NCBI GenBank assembly: GCA_003574785.1
Contig: QORU01000017.1
Location: 1 to 64,000 of the forward strand
Direction of reading: 5' to 3'
From: Taklimakanibacter deserti
GTDB lineage: Bacteria; Pseudomonadota; Alphaproteobacteria; Rhizobiales; Aestuariivirgaceae
Length of the DNA stretch: 64,000 nucleotides
Each line of letters opens with the position of its first letter. The first letter of the stretch is position 1. The position numbers were made by a program, and so were the translations under genes. This document shows positions 18,087 through 26,641 of the stretch, piece by piece. Below the pieces are notes generated by a model. The model made no database searches. It was given only the letters and a program-made list of their open reading frames with translations, and was not told where the DNA came from.

Positions 18087-18331
18087 CGGTAAAGCGGGCC
18101 CTCCACATGGTCAAGGAGCTCCGCCACATTATCCAGGGAAAGCCCTGACTTGAGATTGCCGAGATCGCGGGCCATTACCTTGAAGGGCTGCTGCCTGGCT
18201 GTAATGCGCCGGCTTGCCAGCCCGCGGCGCAGTGTCTCGTTCACGACATCGCGGAAAGGCCGGCCGGCACGGCGCGATTCCGCCTTAAGCTTGGCCGCTA
18301 CATCTTCGTCGAGAGTGAGTGTCGTTCGCAT
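18083..18331 (-). CDS. VapB-like ribbon-helix-helix antitoxin, orphan
   Basis: The 82-residue protein begins MRTTLTLDEDVAAKLKAE, the classic start of a ribbon-helix-helix antitoxin of type II toxin-antitoxin systems, followed by GRPFRDVVNETLRRGL and a C-terminal toxin-binding tail. In an intact system it would repress its own promoter and neutralise a PIN ribonuclease encoded immediately downstream. Here the downstream toxin is a wreck, so the antitoxin is an orphan. It may persist as a DNA-binding protein, protect against a homologous toxin elsewhere, or be on the way out. Confidence 0.82.
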   Translation of the reverse strand: MRTTLTLDEDVAAKLKAESRRAGRPFRDVVNETLRRGLASRRITARQQPFKVMARDLGNLKSGLSLDNVAELLDHVEGPLYR

Positions 18332-18339
18332 ACTTGAAT

Positions 18340-19590
18340 CTAGCTCTGCTGAGCCTTGGCCGGTGATGGCCCCATAGTTGCTGCAACCAGGCACTCATGC
18401 ATGAGGTATTTGCCGCTGGCAGCGCGTGGCAGCTCCGACACTTTGATGGGGATGACCCTGAAGCCGGGCGCCATGCACCGATCGATGACGTCCTGTGCCT
18501 GCCGTTGGGCCAGCTCGGCAGCGCCGTCGACGGGAATGTAGAGAAATTCGATATCCGACAGGGTGCGCTGGATGAGCTTATACTGTTGCAAACCCAGCAT
18601 TTGCGCTCTTTTGGGATCGACCCATGGCATGATGGGCTCACCGGTCGGCAACTTGAAGAGGTTTCTCTCGCGGCCGACAATGCGGTCCAGCGACAGTGTT
18701 GATTCTGGACAAGGCGGCCCTGCGCTCACGACGGCGTAGTCTCCGGTTTCGTAGCGCACGAGCGGCATGGCCATATTGTAGAGCGGCGTGACGATCACTC
18801 GGCCAAGCTTGCCGGCGGGAGCCGGCCGGCCTCCGTCATCGAGAATTTCAACCATACTGAGCCGGTCCGCGGGGTGGTAGGCGCCGCAGCTCGAACATTG
18901 TGTGGCGATTATCCCGGTCTCGATACTGCTGTATTTGTCGACCATTCGACAGGTCGGAAGCTCGCTGACGATCGCCCGCAATTGTTCCGGCACGACCTCT
19001 GATACAGTGACGATCAACCTCAGCGGCAAAGTTACCCCGGAAGTGGAAGCGTGTTGCAAGATCCCAAGGGCCATCTGTGGACCGCTGTAGAGCAGCGATG
19101 CGCCCGTTCTTGTGATGAAGTCGAAGGCCTCCTGAACGTCACCACTGTGCAGGGTGCGCAGAAGGGTTCCTGATTGTTGTCGTAGCTCTCTGATCGTGCC
19201 CTGTGGATCGCGCAGGGTTGGATTGCGAACGACTGCCGCGAACCTATGCTCTGGGATGTTCCAACCCCGAAGCAGCCGGTTATTCTCAAACACGCTGATC
19301 TTGTTCGATCTTTCAGTGTGCCGGACCTCCATGGGCTGGCCCGTCGATCCGGAAGTCATATAGGTATGTATGCGTCCTTCCGACGGCGGGACATTGGGAT
19401 TGTAGAAGCGCTGGGTGCTGGCCCTGACCACGGATTTTGGCGTTATCGGGATGTCCTTCAGGGCGATCGATGTCCCTTGTCTCACGCCTTTGGCCCAAGC
19501 CTGGTCACGATAGTAGGGTGAGCAGCCGGCAGCGTTGGCGAGCATGGCTGCCAAAAGCTTCGGCAAGTCTGGTTTGAGGGCGCTATCCAA
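18340..19590 (-). CDS. PaaK/CapK-like adenylate-forming enzyme, paralogue 1
   Basis: An AMP-forming ligase-like protein of about 416 residues, related to phenylacetate-CoA ligase/CapK. Motifs: SPYYRDQAWAKG, the phosphate loop MTSGSTGQPMEVRHT, a Cys pair in TQCSSCGAYHPAD, RYETGDYAVV, RIVGRERNLF, and a C-terminal lysine in SGKYLMHECLV. Members activate a carboxylate as an acyl-adenylate. The start is uncertain: the homologous region begins at about 19593, no ATG is close, and TTG 19590 is used here. A longer frame runs to 19788 but its first 65 residues look unrelated. Three paralogues lie at 22.1, 23.5 and 32.9 kb. Substrate unknown. Confidence 0.75.
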   Translation of the reverse strand: MDSALKPDLPKLLAAMLANAAGCSPYYRDQAWAKGVRQGTSIALKDIPITPKSVVRASTQRFYNPNVPPSEGRIHTYMTSGSTGQPMEVRHTERSNKISVFENNRLLRGWNIPEHRFAAVVRNPTLRDPQGTIRELRQQSGTLLRTLHSGDVQEAFDFITRTGASLLYSGPQMALGILQHASTSGVTLPLRLIVTVSEVVPEQLRAIVSELPTCRMVDKYSSIETGIIATQCSSCGAYHPADRLSMVEILDDGGRPAPAGKLGRVIVTPLYNMAMPLVRYETGDYAVVSAGPPCPESTLSLDRIVGRERNLFKLPTGEPIMPWVDPKRAQMLGLQQYKLIQRTLSDIEFLYIPVDGAAELAQRQAQDVIDRCMAPGFRVIPIKVSELPRAASGKYLMHECLVAATMGPSPAKAQQS

Positions 19591-19786
19591 GACAGGTGAG
19601 TTCCGCCAGTGGTGTGGCGGGCCACATTGTGCTGCAACCGCAGACCAAAGGCAAACGTGGAATAAGAAACGACGTTGGAAGAACCCGCGCACCGATCTCT
19701 GGATGCGGGCGTTTTGCTTCCTGGCCCCATAGCGAAGCTTCGCCGCAAAGCTGCCCTCATTTCTGGCCAGTCTCCCGGAAATGCCC

Positions 19787-20485
19787 ATGCGGATCCTGAC
19801 ACTGTTCCTGATCCTGGTTGCCGTCGCGGCGACGGGCTACGCCGTCTACGACAGATACAACGACTACAGCATCGCTGAAGCGCGCCGGACCTTGCCGACA
19901 CGGCTCGCGGCCAAGGGCCTGCGCCAGGGGCAACCGGTGTATGTGCGCATCTTCAAGCAGGAAGCCGCCCTCGAATTGTGGATGGAAGGCGATCAGGGAT
20001 GGCGGTTGTTCCAGTCCTATCCGATCTGCCGGTTCTCAGGGCATCTCGGCCCCAAGCTCCAGCAGGGCGACCGGCAGGCGCCCGAAGGCTTCTATCACGT
20101 GAGTCTCGCTCAGCTCAATCCCAACAGCCGGCATCATTTGTCATTCAACCTCGGCTTCCCGAACGCCTATGACCGCGCCCATGGACGCACCGGCTCGTTC
20201 CTCATGGTGCATGGCGGCTGCAGCTCGGTCGGCTGCTATGCGATGACCGATCCCGCGGTCGACGATATCTATGCGCTGGTTTCCGCAGCGTTGAGAAACG
20301 GGCAACAAGATGTCGACGTCCATGCCTTTCCGTTCCGCATGACCGACATCAACATGATACGGTATTCACGTTCACGCTGGATTGATTTCTGGCGCGACCT
20401 CAAGGCCGGATATGACCTGTTCGAGAAGGGCAGGCGCATCCCCGCGGTGAAAATCGCCGACAAGCGCTATGTCGTCGAGGGCTAG
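19787..20485 (+). CDS. L,D-transpeptidase family protein (YafK-like)
   Basis: A 232-residue envelope protein with an N-terminal hydrophobic anchor or signal (MRILTLFLILVAVAATGYAVY). The catalytic motif is MVHGGCSSVGCYAMTD (about residues 144-159), with histidine and the second cysteine as in YkuD-type L,D-transpeptidases, and the segment APEGFYHVSLAQLNPNSRHHLSFNLGFPN places it near YafK/DpaA, a group that includes enzymes cleaving the Braun lipoprotein-peptidoglycan link. It is a single gene, divergent from the PaaK-like gene to its left. Confidence 0.88.
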   Translation: MRILTLFLILVAVAATGYAVYDRYNDYSIAEARRTLPTRLAAKGLRQGQPVYVRIFKQEAALELWMEGDQGWRLFQSYPICRFSGHLGPKLQQGDRQAPEGFYHVSLAQLNPNSRHHLSFNLGFPNAYDRAHGRTGSFLMVHGGCSSVGCYAMTDPAVDDIYALVSAALRNGQQDVDVHAFPFRMTDINMIRYSRSRWIDFWRDLKAGYDLFEKGRRIPAVKIADKRYVVEG

Positions 20486-20512
20486 ACGCTCTCAAGGCCG
20501 GCCCGAAACCAA

Positions 20513-20621
20513 GAGCAAATCCCGCCAAAGTTGAAGACTTTGGCGATAAGGATTTGCTCCAATATTAATTGGCGCGAATCCTTTTCGGCGAAGTGATTCC
20601 ACTTCGCCGGGATGCGCGCAA
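20513..20621. repeat. Two-hairpin intergenic repeat, simple copy
   Basis: The first hairpin pairs AGCAAATCCCGCCAAAG with CTTTGGCG-ATAAG-GATTTGCT; the second is CGGCGAAGTGattccACTTCGCCG. The same two-hairpin arrangement recurs at 26506-26639, again directly before a start codon. This is a dispersed extragenic palindromic element. It fills the gap between the transpeptidase and multicopper oxidase genes. Confidence 0.85.
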
Positions 20622-20638
20622 AAACGGGATCAGACTGA

Positions 20639-22072
20639 ATGACTTACTTCACGCGCCGCCATTTTATCACCGGTCTCGCCGCGACCGCCGCCCTCTCGCC
20701 CTTCGCCCGCACGGCGCGTGCCGCACCAGAGGCGAGCAAGATCACGGCGACGACGCGCGTCATCGAGGTGAAGGGCAAAGCAGCCACGGTGTTCAGCCTC
20801 GAAAGCAAGACCGGCTTCATCTTCGATGCCGGGCAGGATATCCGCCTCACCCTCGCCAACCGCTTGAGCGAGCCGACACTCGTCCATTGGCATGGTCAGA
20901 CGCCGCCCAGCGAACAGGACGGCGTGCCCATGCTCTCGCAGCCGCCGCTCAAGCCCGGCGAAAGCTATTCTTACGAATTCCATCCGCGGCCGGGCACGCA
21001 TTGGATGCATTCGCATGTCGGGCTCCAGGAGCAGAAGCTCCTCGCCGCTCCGATGATCTTGCGCGACAAGGCCGATCTCGCCGCCGATGTGCAGGAGCAT
21101 GTCGTGCTCTTGCATGATTTCACCTTCCGCGACCCGCAAGAGATCCTGGCCGAGCTCAAGGCGGGGGGCGGCGATCACGCCGCGCATGGCAGCGGCGGCG
21201 CTTCAGGCGACATGAGCGGCATGGATCACAGCAAGATGGCCAGCGGTGAACCTTCCGCCATGCTCAACGACGTGCGTTTCGATGCCTTTCTCGCCAATGA
21301 CCGCACTCTCGATGATCCAGAGATATTGCGCGCCGAGCCGGGCGGCCGGGTGAGGCTCAGGATCATCAACGGCGCGGCGGCCTCCAATATGTGGGTGGAT
21401 CCGGGCCAGCTCGAAGCCCAACTCATCGCGGTCGACGGCAATGCGATCATGCCATTGCGCGAGAAGCTGTTCCCCCTCGCCGTCGCCCAGCGCATCGATC
21501 TCGCCATCGAGCTGCCGCGTGAAGAGGGCGCCTGGCCAATTCTCTTTCGTCCCGAAGGCACGACGGCGCGCACCGGCATCATCATCGCCACGGGCGACGG
21601 CAAGATTGCGAAGATCGCGGGCGAAGGCGAAATGACGCCGGCGGTCGATCTCGCCATGGAGCTCAGGATGCGGGCCAGCAAGAGTCTCAGGCCCGAGCCC
21701 GTCACCCGCACCGAGATGCTGATGCTGACCGGCGGCGGCGCCGACTATGTCTGGGGCTTGAACGGCAAGCCGTCGCTGCAGCATGAGACGCTGTTCGGGG
21801 TCAGGCTCGGCGAGCGCATCGCCGTGATGATCCACAATATGACCCAAATGTCGCATCCGATGCATCTGCATGGCCACCATTTCCAGGTCATCGACATCGG
21901 CGGGCAGAAGATCGCCGGCGCGCTCCGCGACACTGTGCTGGTGCCGCCCCAAGCCGCGGTGACCATCGCCTTCGACGCCGACAATCCCGGCAATTGGGCC
22001 TTCCACTGCCACCATCTCTATCATATGAATGCCGGCATGATGGGCGCCGTTGCTTATGTGAACGCCGCCTGA
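20639..22072 (+). CDS. Multicopper oxidase, Tat-exported
   Basis: A 477-residue periplasmic oxidase with a Tat-like signal (MTYFTRRHFITGLAATAALS). Copper ligands are visible: HWHGQ and HWMHSHVG in the first cupredoxin domain, HPMHLHGHHF and HCHHLYHMNAGMM in the last, where the Cys and axial Met of the type 1 site lie. A Met/His-rich insert (HAAHGSGGASGDMSGMDHSKM, about 180-200) resembles the segments of copper-resistance oxidases. It couples oxidation of Cu(I) or organics to reduction of O2. The last 25 codons are copied twice more downstream, each after a PaaK-like gene. Confidence 0.93.
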   Translation: MTYFTRRHFITGLAATAALSPFARTARAAPEASKITATTRVIEVKGKAATVFSLESKTGFIFDAGQDIRLTLANRLSEPTLVHWHGQTPPSEQDGVPMLSQPPLKPGESYSYEFHPRPGTHWMHSHVGLQEQKLLAAPMILRDKADLAADVQEHVVLLHDFTFRDPQEILAELKAGGGDHAAHGSGGASGDMSGMDHSKMASGEPSAMLNDVRFDAFLANDRTLDDPEILRAEPGGRVRLRIINGAAASNMWVDPGQLEAQLIAVDGNAIMPLREKLFPLAVAQRIDLAIELPREEGAWPILFRPEGTTARTGIIIATGDGKIAKIAGEGEMTPAVDLAMELRMRASKSLRPEPVTRTEMLMLTGGGADYVWGLNGKPSLQHETLFGVRLGERIAVMIHNMTQMSHPMHLHGHHFQVIDIGGQKIAGALRDTVLVPPQAAVTIAFDADNPGNWAFHCHHLYHMNAGMMGAVAYVNAA

Positions 22073-22088
22073 TTCCCAAATAGCGGCC
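21993..22088 (+). repeat. Direct repeat A: 3' end of multicopper oxidase gene (parent copy)
   Basis: Contains the last codons of the oxidase gene (from NWAFHC to the stop) plus about 16 bases after it. Closely related copies begin exactly 1370 bp and 2740 bp further on. It marks the left edge of the tandemly duplicated unit. Confidence 0.9.
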
Positions 22089-22128
22089 CTTTTTGCTTTC
22101 TTCGTTCGCCGGTGACAAAATCCGCACC

Positions 22129-23334
22129 ATGCTGGACCAAAGATTCAATCCCGACGTGCGCAAGGCGCTTGCGTCGCTTCTGGCTCACACCGCCGCTCAT
22201 TCGCCCTATTATCGCGGGCAGGCCTGGGCAAAGAGCGTGCGGGGAGGGGCATCGGTCGCCCTCAAGAACATCCCGGTAACCGCAAAATCGCTCGTCAGGG
22301 AGCAGCCGGACCGCTTCTACATTTCCGCTGTTCCGCCGTCCGAAGGCAAAATCATGAGCAAGTACACCTCAGGGTCCACCGGTCACCCCATGGAGGTGAG
22401 GCAGACATCGAAATTCTACGCGATCAACGACCTGGAGCGCACGCGGCTGCTTGAAGGCTGGGGATTTGAGCGTTACTCGTGCGGAGTCGTGATCAATAAT
22501 CCGGATGTCGAACATCCGAGAGGGTCGACAACGAGTAAATACAAGAAAGGTGGATCGATCCATCAGCTCTATACGAGCGATGCCTATGAAGCCGTGGACT
22601 TCATAGCGGAGAAGGGCGCGCAGGTGCTGCACAACCGGCCATCCATGTGCGCGGCGATTCTTCAGCACGCGGCGGACAGGGGGATAAAGCTGCCCTTGGC
22701 GCTGATCACCACGACGTCCGAGCTCGTTCCCGATCAGTTTCGTATGACGGTCAGATCACTGCCGGGTTGCCGGCTCGTCGACAGATATTCGGCGGTGGAG
22801 ACCCTGCTGATCGCAACGGAGTGCGCACAATGTGGCGCCTATCATCCAGCCGATCGCAAGCTGGTGCTCGAAGTTCTCGATGACAACGACAAGCCTGTCA
22901 AGGCGGGGAAGATGGGCAGGATCATCGTCACTTCGCTATTCAATCTTGCCATGCCGCTCATTCGCTACGAGATAGGCGATTACGCCGTCATTGCCGAGGC
23001 CGATACCTGCCCGCGCGCTTCGATGTCGCTCACCCGCATCGTGGGTCGCGAAAGAAACGTATTCAAGATGCCGGACGGACGAAAGGTCATGCCATGGCTG
23101 GATCCGGAAGTGGCCTTGAGTGCCGGCCTGCATCAATTCAAGATGATCCAGCACAGTTTGGCGGAAATTGAGCTGCTGTATATCCCACATGGGACTGTGG
23201 AATTGTCTTCAGCGCGCGCCCAGGAGCTTGTCGAGGAGCATATGGGGCCAGGCTTCAACGTCAAATGCACCAAGGTCGAAAATCTGCCGCCGGCGCCAAA
23301 CGGAAAATATATGATGCATGAGTGCCTCATCTGA
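22129..23334 (+). CDS. PaaK/CapK-like adenylate-forming enzyme, paralogue 2
   Basis: A 401-residue protein. TSGSTG is at residues 80-85, the Cys pair ECAQCGAYHPAD near 230, RYEIGDYAVI near 285, RIVGRERNVF near 305 and the C-terminal lysine in NGKYMMHECLI near 393. This suggests activation of a carboxylic acid with ATP, possibly followed by thioester formation. The start is taken at ATG 22129, which matches the start of the next copy; a TTG at 22093 in frame is possible, and neither has a strong ribosome site. It lies on the first of two tandem 1370-bp units and is visibly less GC-rich than the flanking oxidase and amidohydrolase genes, which suggests foreign origin. Confidence 0.82.
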   Translation: MLDQRFNPDVRKALASLLAHTAAHSPYYRGQAWAKSVRGGASVALKNIPVTAKSLVREQPDRFYISAVPPSEGKIMSKYTSGSTGHPMEVRQTSKFYAINDLERTRLLEGWGFERYSCGVVINNPDVEHPRGSTTSKYKKGGSIHQLYTSDAYEAVDFIAEKGAQVLHNRPSMCAAILQHAADRGIKLPLALITTTSELVPDQFRMTVRSLPGCRLVDRYSAVETLLIATECAQCGAYHPADRKLVLEVLDDNDKPVKAGKMGRIIVTSLFNLAMPLIRYEIGDYAVIAEADTCPRASMSLTRIVGRERNVFKMPDGRKVMPWLDPEVALSAGLHQFKMIQHSLAEIELLYIPHGTVELSSARAQELVEEHMGPGFNVKCTKVENLPPAPNGKYMMHECLI

Positions 23335-23362
23335 GGCGATGCAACGGTGGAGACGGCGCCAG

Positions 23363-23458
23363 ATTGGACCTTCCACTGCCTCAATCTCCATCATATGAAT
23401 GCCGGCATGATGGGCGCCGCCGCTTATGTGAACGCCGCCTGATTCCCAAATAGCGGCC
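23363..23458 (+). repeat. Direct repeat B: duplicated oxidase tail
   Basis: A second copy of the oxidase 3' end with scattered substitutions. In frame it would still read DWTFHC, then HHMNAGMMGAAAYVNAA and a stop, but it has no upstream gene body. It lies between PaaK-like paralogues 2 and 3 and starts 1370 bp after repeat A. Confidence 0.9.
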
Positions 23459-23497
23459 TCTTTGCTTTCTTCATTCACCGGTGGCAAAATCCGCACC

Positions 23498-24703
23498 ATG
23501 CTGAATCAAGGCCTCAATCCGGACATGCGCAAGGCGCTGGCGTCGCTCCTGGCTTACACTGCCGCTCATTCACCCTATTATCGCGAGCAGGCCTGGGCAA
23601 AAAACGCACGGCGCGGGGCCCTTGTTTCCCTTCGGAATATTCCGATCACCCCGACGTCGGTGGTCCGGAAGGAAGCGGGCCTTTTCCATGTCCCGGACGT
23701 GCCGAAATCCGAAGGAAAGATCATCACAAAGTTCACGTCGGGATCGACCGGTCGCCCTCTCGAGGTCAGGCATACGGCGCGATTCTACTCGATAAACGAC
23801 GTTGAGCGAACCCGACTTCTCACCGGTTGGGGTTTCGAGCGCTATGCGTCTGCAGGGATCATCAAATATCCCGACGCCGATCATCCGCCGGGAACGGTGA
23901 GGACTAAGCTGAAGCCCGAGGGTTCAATTCACCGCCTTTATACGGCCGACGCCATCGAGGCCGTGGACATGATTATGCGCACCGGCATTCAGGTTCTTCA
24001 TGTTCGACCTGCGTTCTGCGTGGGAATTCTGCAGCACTCGGCTGACAAAGGCATCAAGCTGCCCGTGCAACTGATAACGACCGTCACGGAGCTTGTCTCA
24101 GATGAGCTTCGCGCGATGGTCGGAGAAATCCCAGGATGCAAGCTGGTCGACAGATATGCGACCTCCGAGACTTTGCTGATCGCAACGGAGTGCGCTCAAT
24201 GTGGCGCATATCATGCGGCGGACAGAAAGCTGGTCGTAGAAGTGCTGGATGATGACGACACGCCCGTCAAGCCAGGAAGAATGGGTCGAGTGGTGGTGAC
24301 TTCGCTTTTGAATCTCGCCATGCCGCTCGTCAGGTACGATATGGGCGACTTGGCCCTGCTGGCGAAACACAGCTGTCCGCGCTCCACCGTGACGCTTGCC
24401 CGCATCGTGGGCCGCCAGATAAATCTGTTCAAGACGGCGGATGGCCGTCGGATATTGCCGTACATCGACTCGCGATCGGCGAGTGAGGCCGGCTTCAGGC
24501 AGTTCAAGCTCGTGCAGCGCAGCTTGACCGATATCGACCTGCTTTATATTCCCTCGCCCGATCGGACCGAAGTGCCTCAGGACCGTGGCCAGAGGCTCGT
24601 CGATCACCACATGGGGCCGGGCTTCAACGTCACATCGATCAAGGTCGATGAAATGCCACTCTCTCCGGGCGGCAAATTTCTGATGCATGAGTCCCTGATC
24701 TAA
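23498..24703 (+). CDS. PaaK/CapK-like adenylate-forming enzyme, paralogue 3
   Basis: A 401-residue protein, exactly the same length as paralogue 2 and alignable end to end without apparent gaps. TSGSTGRPLEVRHT, ECAQCGAYHAAD, RYDMGDLALL, RIVGRQINLF and GGKFLMHESLI correspond to the key motifs. Two changes relative to its sister stand out: HPAD has become HAAD, and the core motif RYEIGDYAV has become RYDMGDLAL. The start at ATG 23498 (MLNQGLNPDMRKAL) lines up with ATG 22129. The sister pair arose by tandem duplication and has since diverged substantially, so both were probably kept under selection with different specificities. Confidence 0.82.
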   Translation: MLNQGLNPDMRKALASLLAYTAAHSPYYREQAWAKNARRGALVSLRNIPITPTSVVRKEAGLFHVPDVPKSEGKIITKFTSGSTGRPLEVRHTARFYSINDVERTRLLTGWGFERYASAGIIKYPDADHPPGTVRTKLKPEGSIHRLYTADAIEAVDMIMRTGIQVLHVRPAFCVGILQHSADKGIKLPVQLITTVTELVSDELRAMVGEIPGCKLVDRYATSETLLIATECAQCGAYHAADRKLVVEVLDDDDTPVKPGRMGRVVVTSLLNLAMPLVRYDMGDLALLAKHSCPRSTVTLARIVGRQINLFKTADGRRILPYIDSRSASEAGFRQFKLVQRSLTDIDLLYIPSPDRTEVPQDRGQRLVDHHMGPGFNVTSIKVDEMPLSPGGKFLMHESLI

Positions 24704-24732
24704 GGGCTATGCAACGGCGGAGACGGCGCCAG

Positions 24733-24809
24733 ATTGGGCCTTCCACTGCCCCGATCTCTGTCATATGAATGCCGGCATGATGGGCGCCGTCGCTTATGTG
24801 AACGCCGCC
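24733..24809 (+). repeat. Direct repeat C: duplicated oxidase tail, eroded
   Basis: A third copy of the oxidase 3' end, 1370 bp after repeat B. It has lost the stop codon (the final GCC is followed by CGA) and runs into sequence preceding the amidohydrolase start. Repeats B and C also share about 25 bases to their left (GCAACGG-GGAGACGGCGCC) that repeat A lacks. Confidence 0.85.
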
Positions 24810-24829
24810 CGAGATCCTACCTGGCATCC

Positions 24830-26506
24830 ATGGGGGCGGGCGTGAAGCAGGCCGATATCCTGATCGTCAATGCGCGCGTGCAGACGCTCGACGGCGAAGG
24901 CACGCGGGGTAATTCAATCGCGATCGGCGGCAACGAGATCATCTTCATCGGCGATGCGGCGGCGGCCCAAGCCCTGGCGCACAAGGCAACTCGCAGGATC
25001 GATGCGCAAGGGGCAAGCGCGCTTCCGGGCTTCATCGAATCGCACATGCATATCTTCTCGGGCGCGGCCGAGCTCGACCAGCTGCATCTGACCGGGGTCA
25101 AGGGCTTTGCCGCGCTTGCCGAGAAGGCCAATGCCTATGCGGCGGCGCGTCCCGAGCTCAAGCTCATCGTCGCGCAGGGCGCTGACTATACCATCCTGTC
25201 GAAGGAAGAGCGGCTCACGCGCCATCATCTCGACCGCATTGTCCCCGACCGGCCGTTCATGATGTTCTCGCCCGATCATCACACGGCCTGGGCCAATAGC
25301 GCAGCGCTCGAGCGCGCCGGCATCCTCGCGGGACGCGATGTCGGGGTCGGCAGTGAAATCGTGATGGGCGAAGACGGCCTCGCCACGGGCGAATTGCGCG
25401 AAGGCGGCGCCATCGATCCCGTCAGGGCACTGGGAGGTGCGGGACGCGAGCGGCTCGGCCTCGAGACGGGCGGGGAGCCGGAGGTGGCGCCGAGCCCTGA
25501 GGAGCGCCAGGCCGACCGCGAGATCATCAGACGCGGCCTCGCCCACTGTGCAAGGCATGGCATCACCAGCTTCCACAATATGGACGGCAATTTCTATCAG
25601 CTCGAGCTGCTCGACGAGATCGACCGGGAAAGCGGATTGCCGGTGCGGGCGTGCATCCCGTTCCATATGAAGAACTTCATGAAGCTCTCGGCGCTCGAGA
25701 AAGCGAGCGAGATGCATAGGCGCTACCGCTCCGAGCGCCTGAGCTCGGGCTTCGTCAAACTGTTCATGGACGGGGTCATCGATTCGGGCACCGCCGTCAT
25801 GGCCGAAGGCTATGCCGATCCTGAGGTGAAGAACGGCGATCCCTTGTTTTCGGCCGAGCATTTCAACGAGATCGCGATCGAAGCGGACCGGCGCCAACTG
25901 CAGATTGCCGTGCATGCCATCGGCGATGGCGCCGTCGCGCGCGTGCTCGACGGCTATGAGGCGGCGGCCAATGCCAATGGCCGGCGCGACAGCCGCCACC
26001 GGGTCGAACATATAGAGGTGATCCTGCCTCAGGATATCGAGCGCTTCGCCAGGCTCGGCGTCGTCGCCTCCATGCAGCCGCCGCATCCGCCAGGCACGAT
26101 GGGGCTGCCGCTCGAGCCTACGATCGGCCTCATCGGCGAACGGCGCTGGGCCTATTCCTATGCCTGGCAGACCTTGCGCGAGGCGGGGGTCAGGCTCGCT
26201 TTCGGCAGCGACTGGCCGGTCTCCGACATCAATCCGTTGCGCGGCATCCATGCGGCGGTGACGCGCCGGGCCTGGAAGAAGGGGCTGCCCGAGCAGCGGC
26301 AATCGCTCAGCCAGACGCTCTTGGGCTATACGGCCGATGGCGCCTGGACGGAATTCAAGGAAGACCGCAAAGGCCGCCTCAAGCCCGGCATGCTGGCCGA
26401 TATCGTCGTGCTGTCGGACGATATCGAATCGGTCAACCGGCAGGAAATCGACAAGCTCCAGCCTGTCGTGACGATCTGCGATGGGCGGATCACCTTTGAA
26501 GGCTAG
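24830..26506 (+). CDS. Amidohydrolase family protein (YtcJ/TIM-barrel type)
   Basis: A 558-residue metal-dependent hydrolase. It begins with the beta-strand domain KQADILIVNARVQTLDG, has the metal motif ESHMHIF near residue 70, SPDHHTAWANSAAL, QIAVHAIGDGAVARVLDGYE, RHRVEHIEVI and the C-terminal catalytic aspartate in FGSDWPVSDINP. The N-formimidoyl/amide-hydrolase-like YtcJ group has broad substrates. Start ATG 24830 follows the eroded oxidase-tail repeat, so its original promoter or partner may have been displaced. A repeat with hairpins begins at its stop. Confidence 0.9.
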   Translation: MGAGVKQADILIVNARVQTLDGEGTRGNSIAIGGNEIIFIGDAAAAQALAHKATRRIDAQGASALPGFIESHMHIFSGAAELDQLHLTGVKGFAALAEKANAYAAARPELKLIVAQGADYTILSKEERLTRHHLDRIVPDRPFMMFSPDHHTAWANSAALERAGILAGRDVGVGSEIVMGEDGLATGELREGGAIDPVRALGGAGRERLGLETGGEPEVAPSPEERQADREIIRRGLAHCARHGITSFHNMDGNFYQLELLDEIDRESGLPVRACIPFHMKNFMKLSALEKASEMHRRYRSERLSSGFVKLFMDGVIDSGTAVMAEGYADPEVKNGDPLFSAEHFNEIAIEADRRQLQIAVHAIGDGAVARVLDGYEAAANANGRRDSRHRVEHIEVILPQDIERFARLGVVASMQPPHPPGTMGLPLEPTIGLIGERRWAYSYAWQTLREAGVRLAFGSDWPVSDINPLRGIHAAVTRRAWKKGLPEQRQSLSQTLLGYTADGAWTEFKEDRKGRLKPGMLADIVVLSDDIESVNRQEIDKLQPVVTICDGRITFEG

Positions 26507-26639
26507 AGCAAATCCCGCCAAAGGCCTGCCCCGGACCCGATCCGGGGTTGCAGACTTTGGCGACAAGGATTTGCTCCAGCTTATCGATTTGGCGCGGCTC
26601 CTTATCGGCGAAGTGGAGACACTTCGCCGGGAGGCGCGC
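26506..26639. repeat. Two-hairpin intergenic repeat with nested palindrome
   Basis: Same element as at 20513-20621, but the loop of the first hairpin carries an extra insert of about 29 bases (26523-26551) that is itself a palindrome, CCCCGGACCCGATCCGGGG. The second hairpin is TCGGCGAAGTGgagacACTTCGCCGG. It ends two bases before the next start codon. Confidence 0.85.
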
Positions 26640-26641
26640 TA

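Noticed and set aside
24734..24829. N-terminal extension of the amidohydrolase into the repeat
   Set aside because: The extra 32 codons are the oxidase-tail repeat read in a different frame; the family start is at ATG 24830.
24914..26566. Minus-strand open frame over the amidohydrolase
   Set aside because: Antisense shadow of a gene with complete metal-binding motifs.
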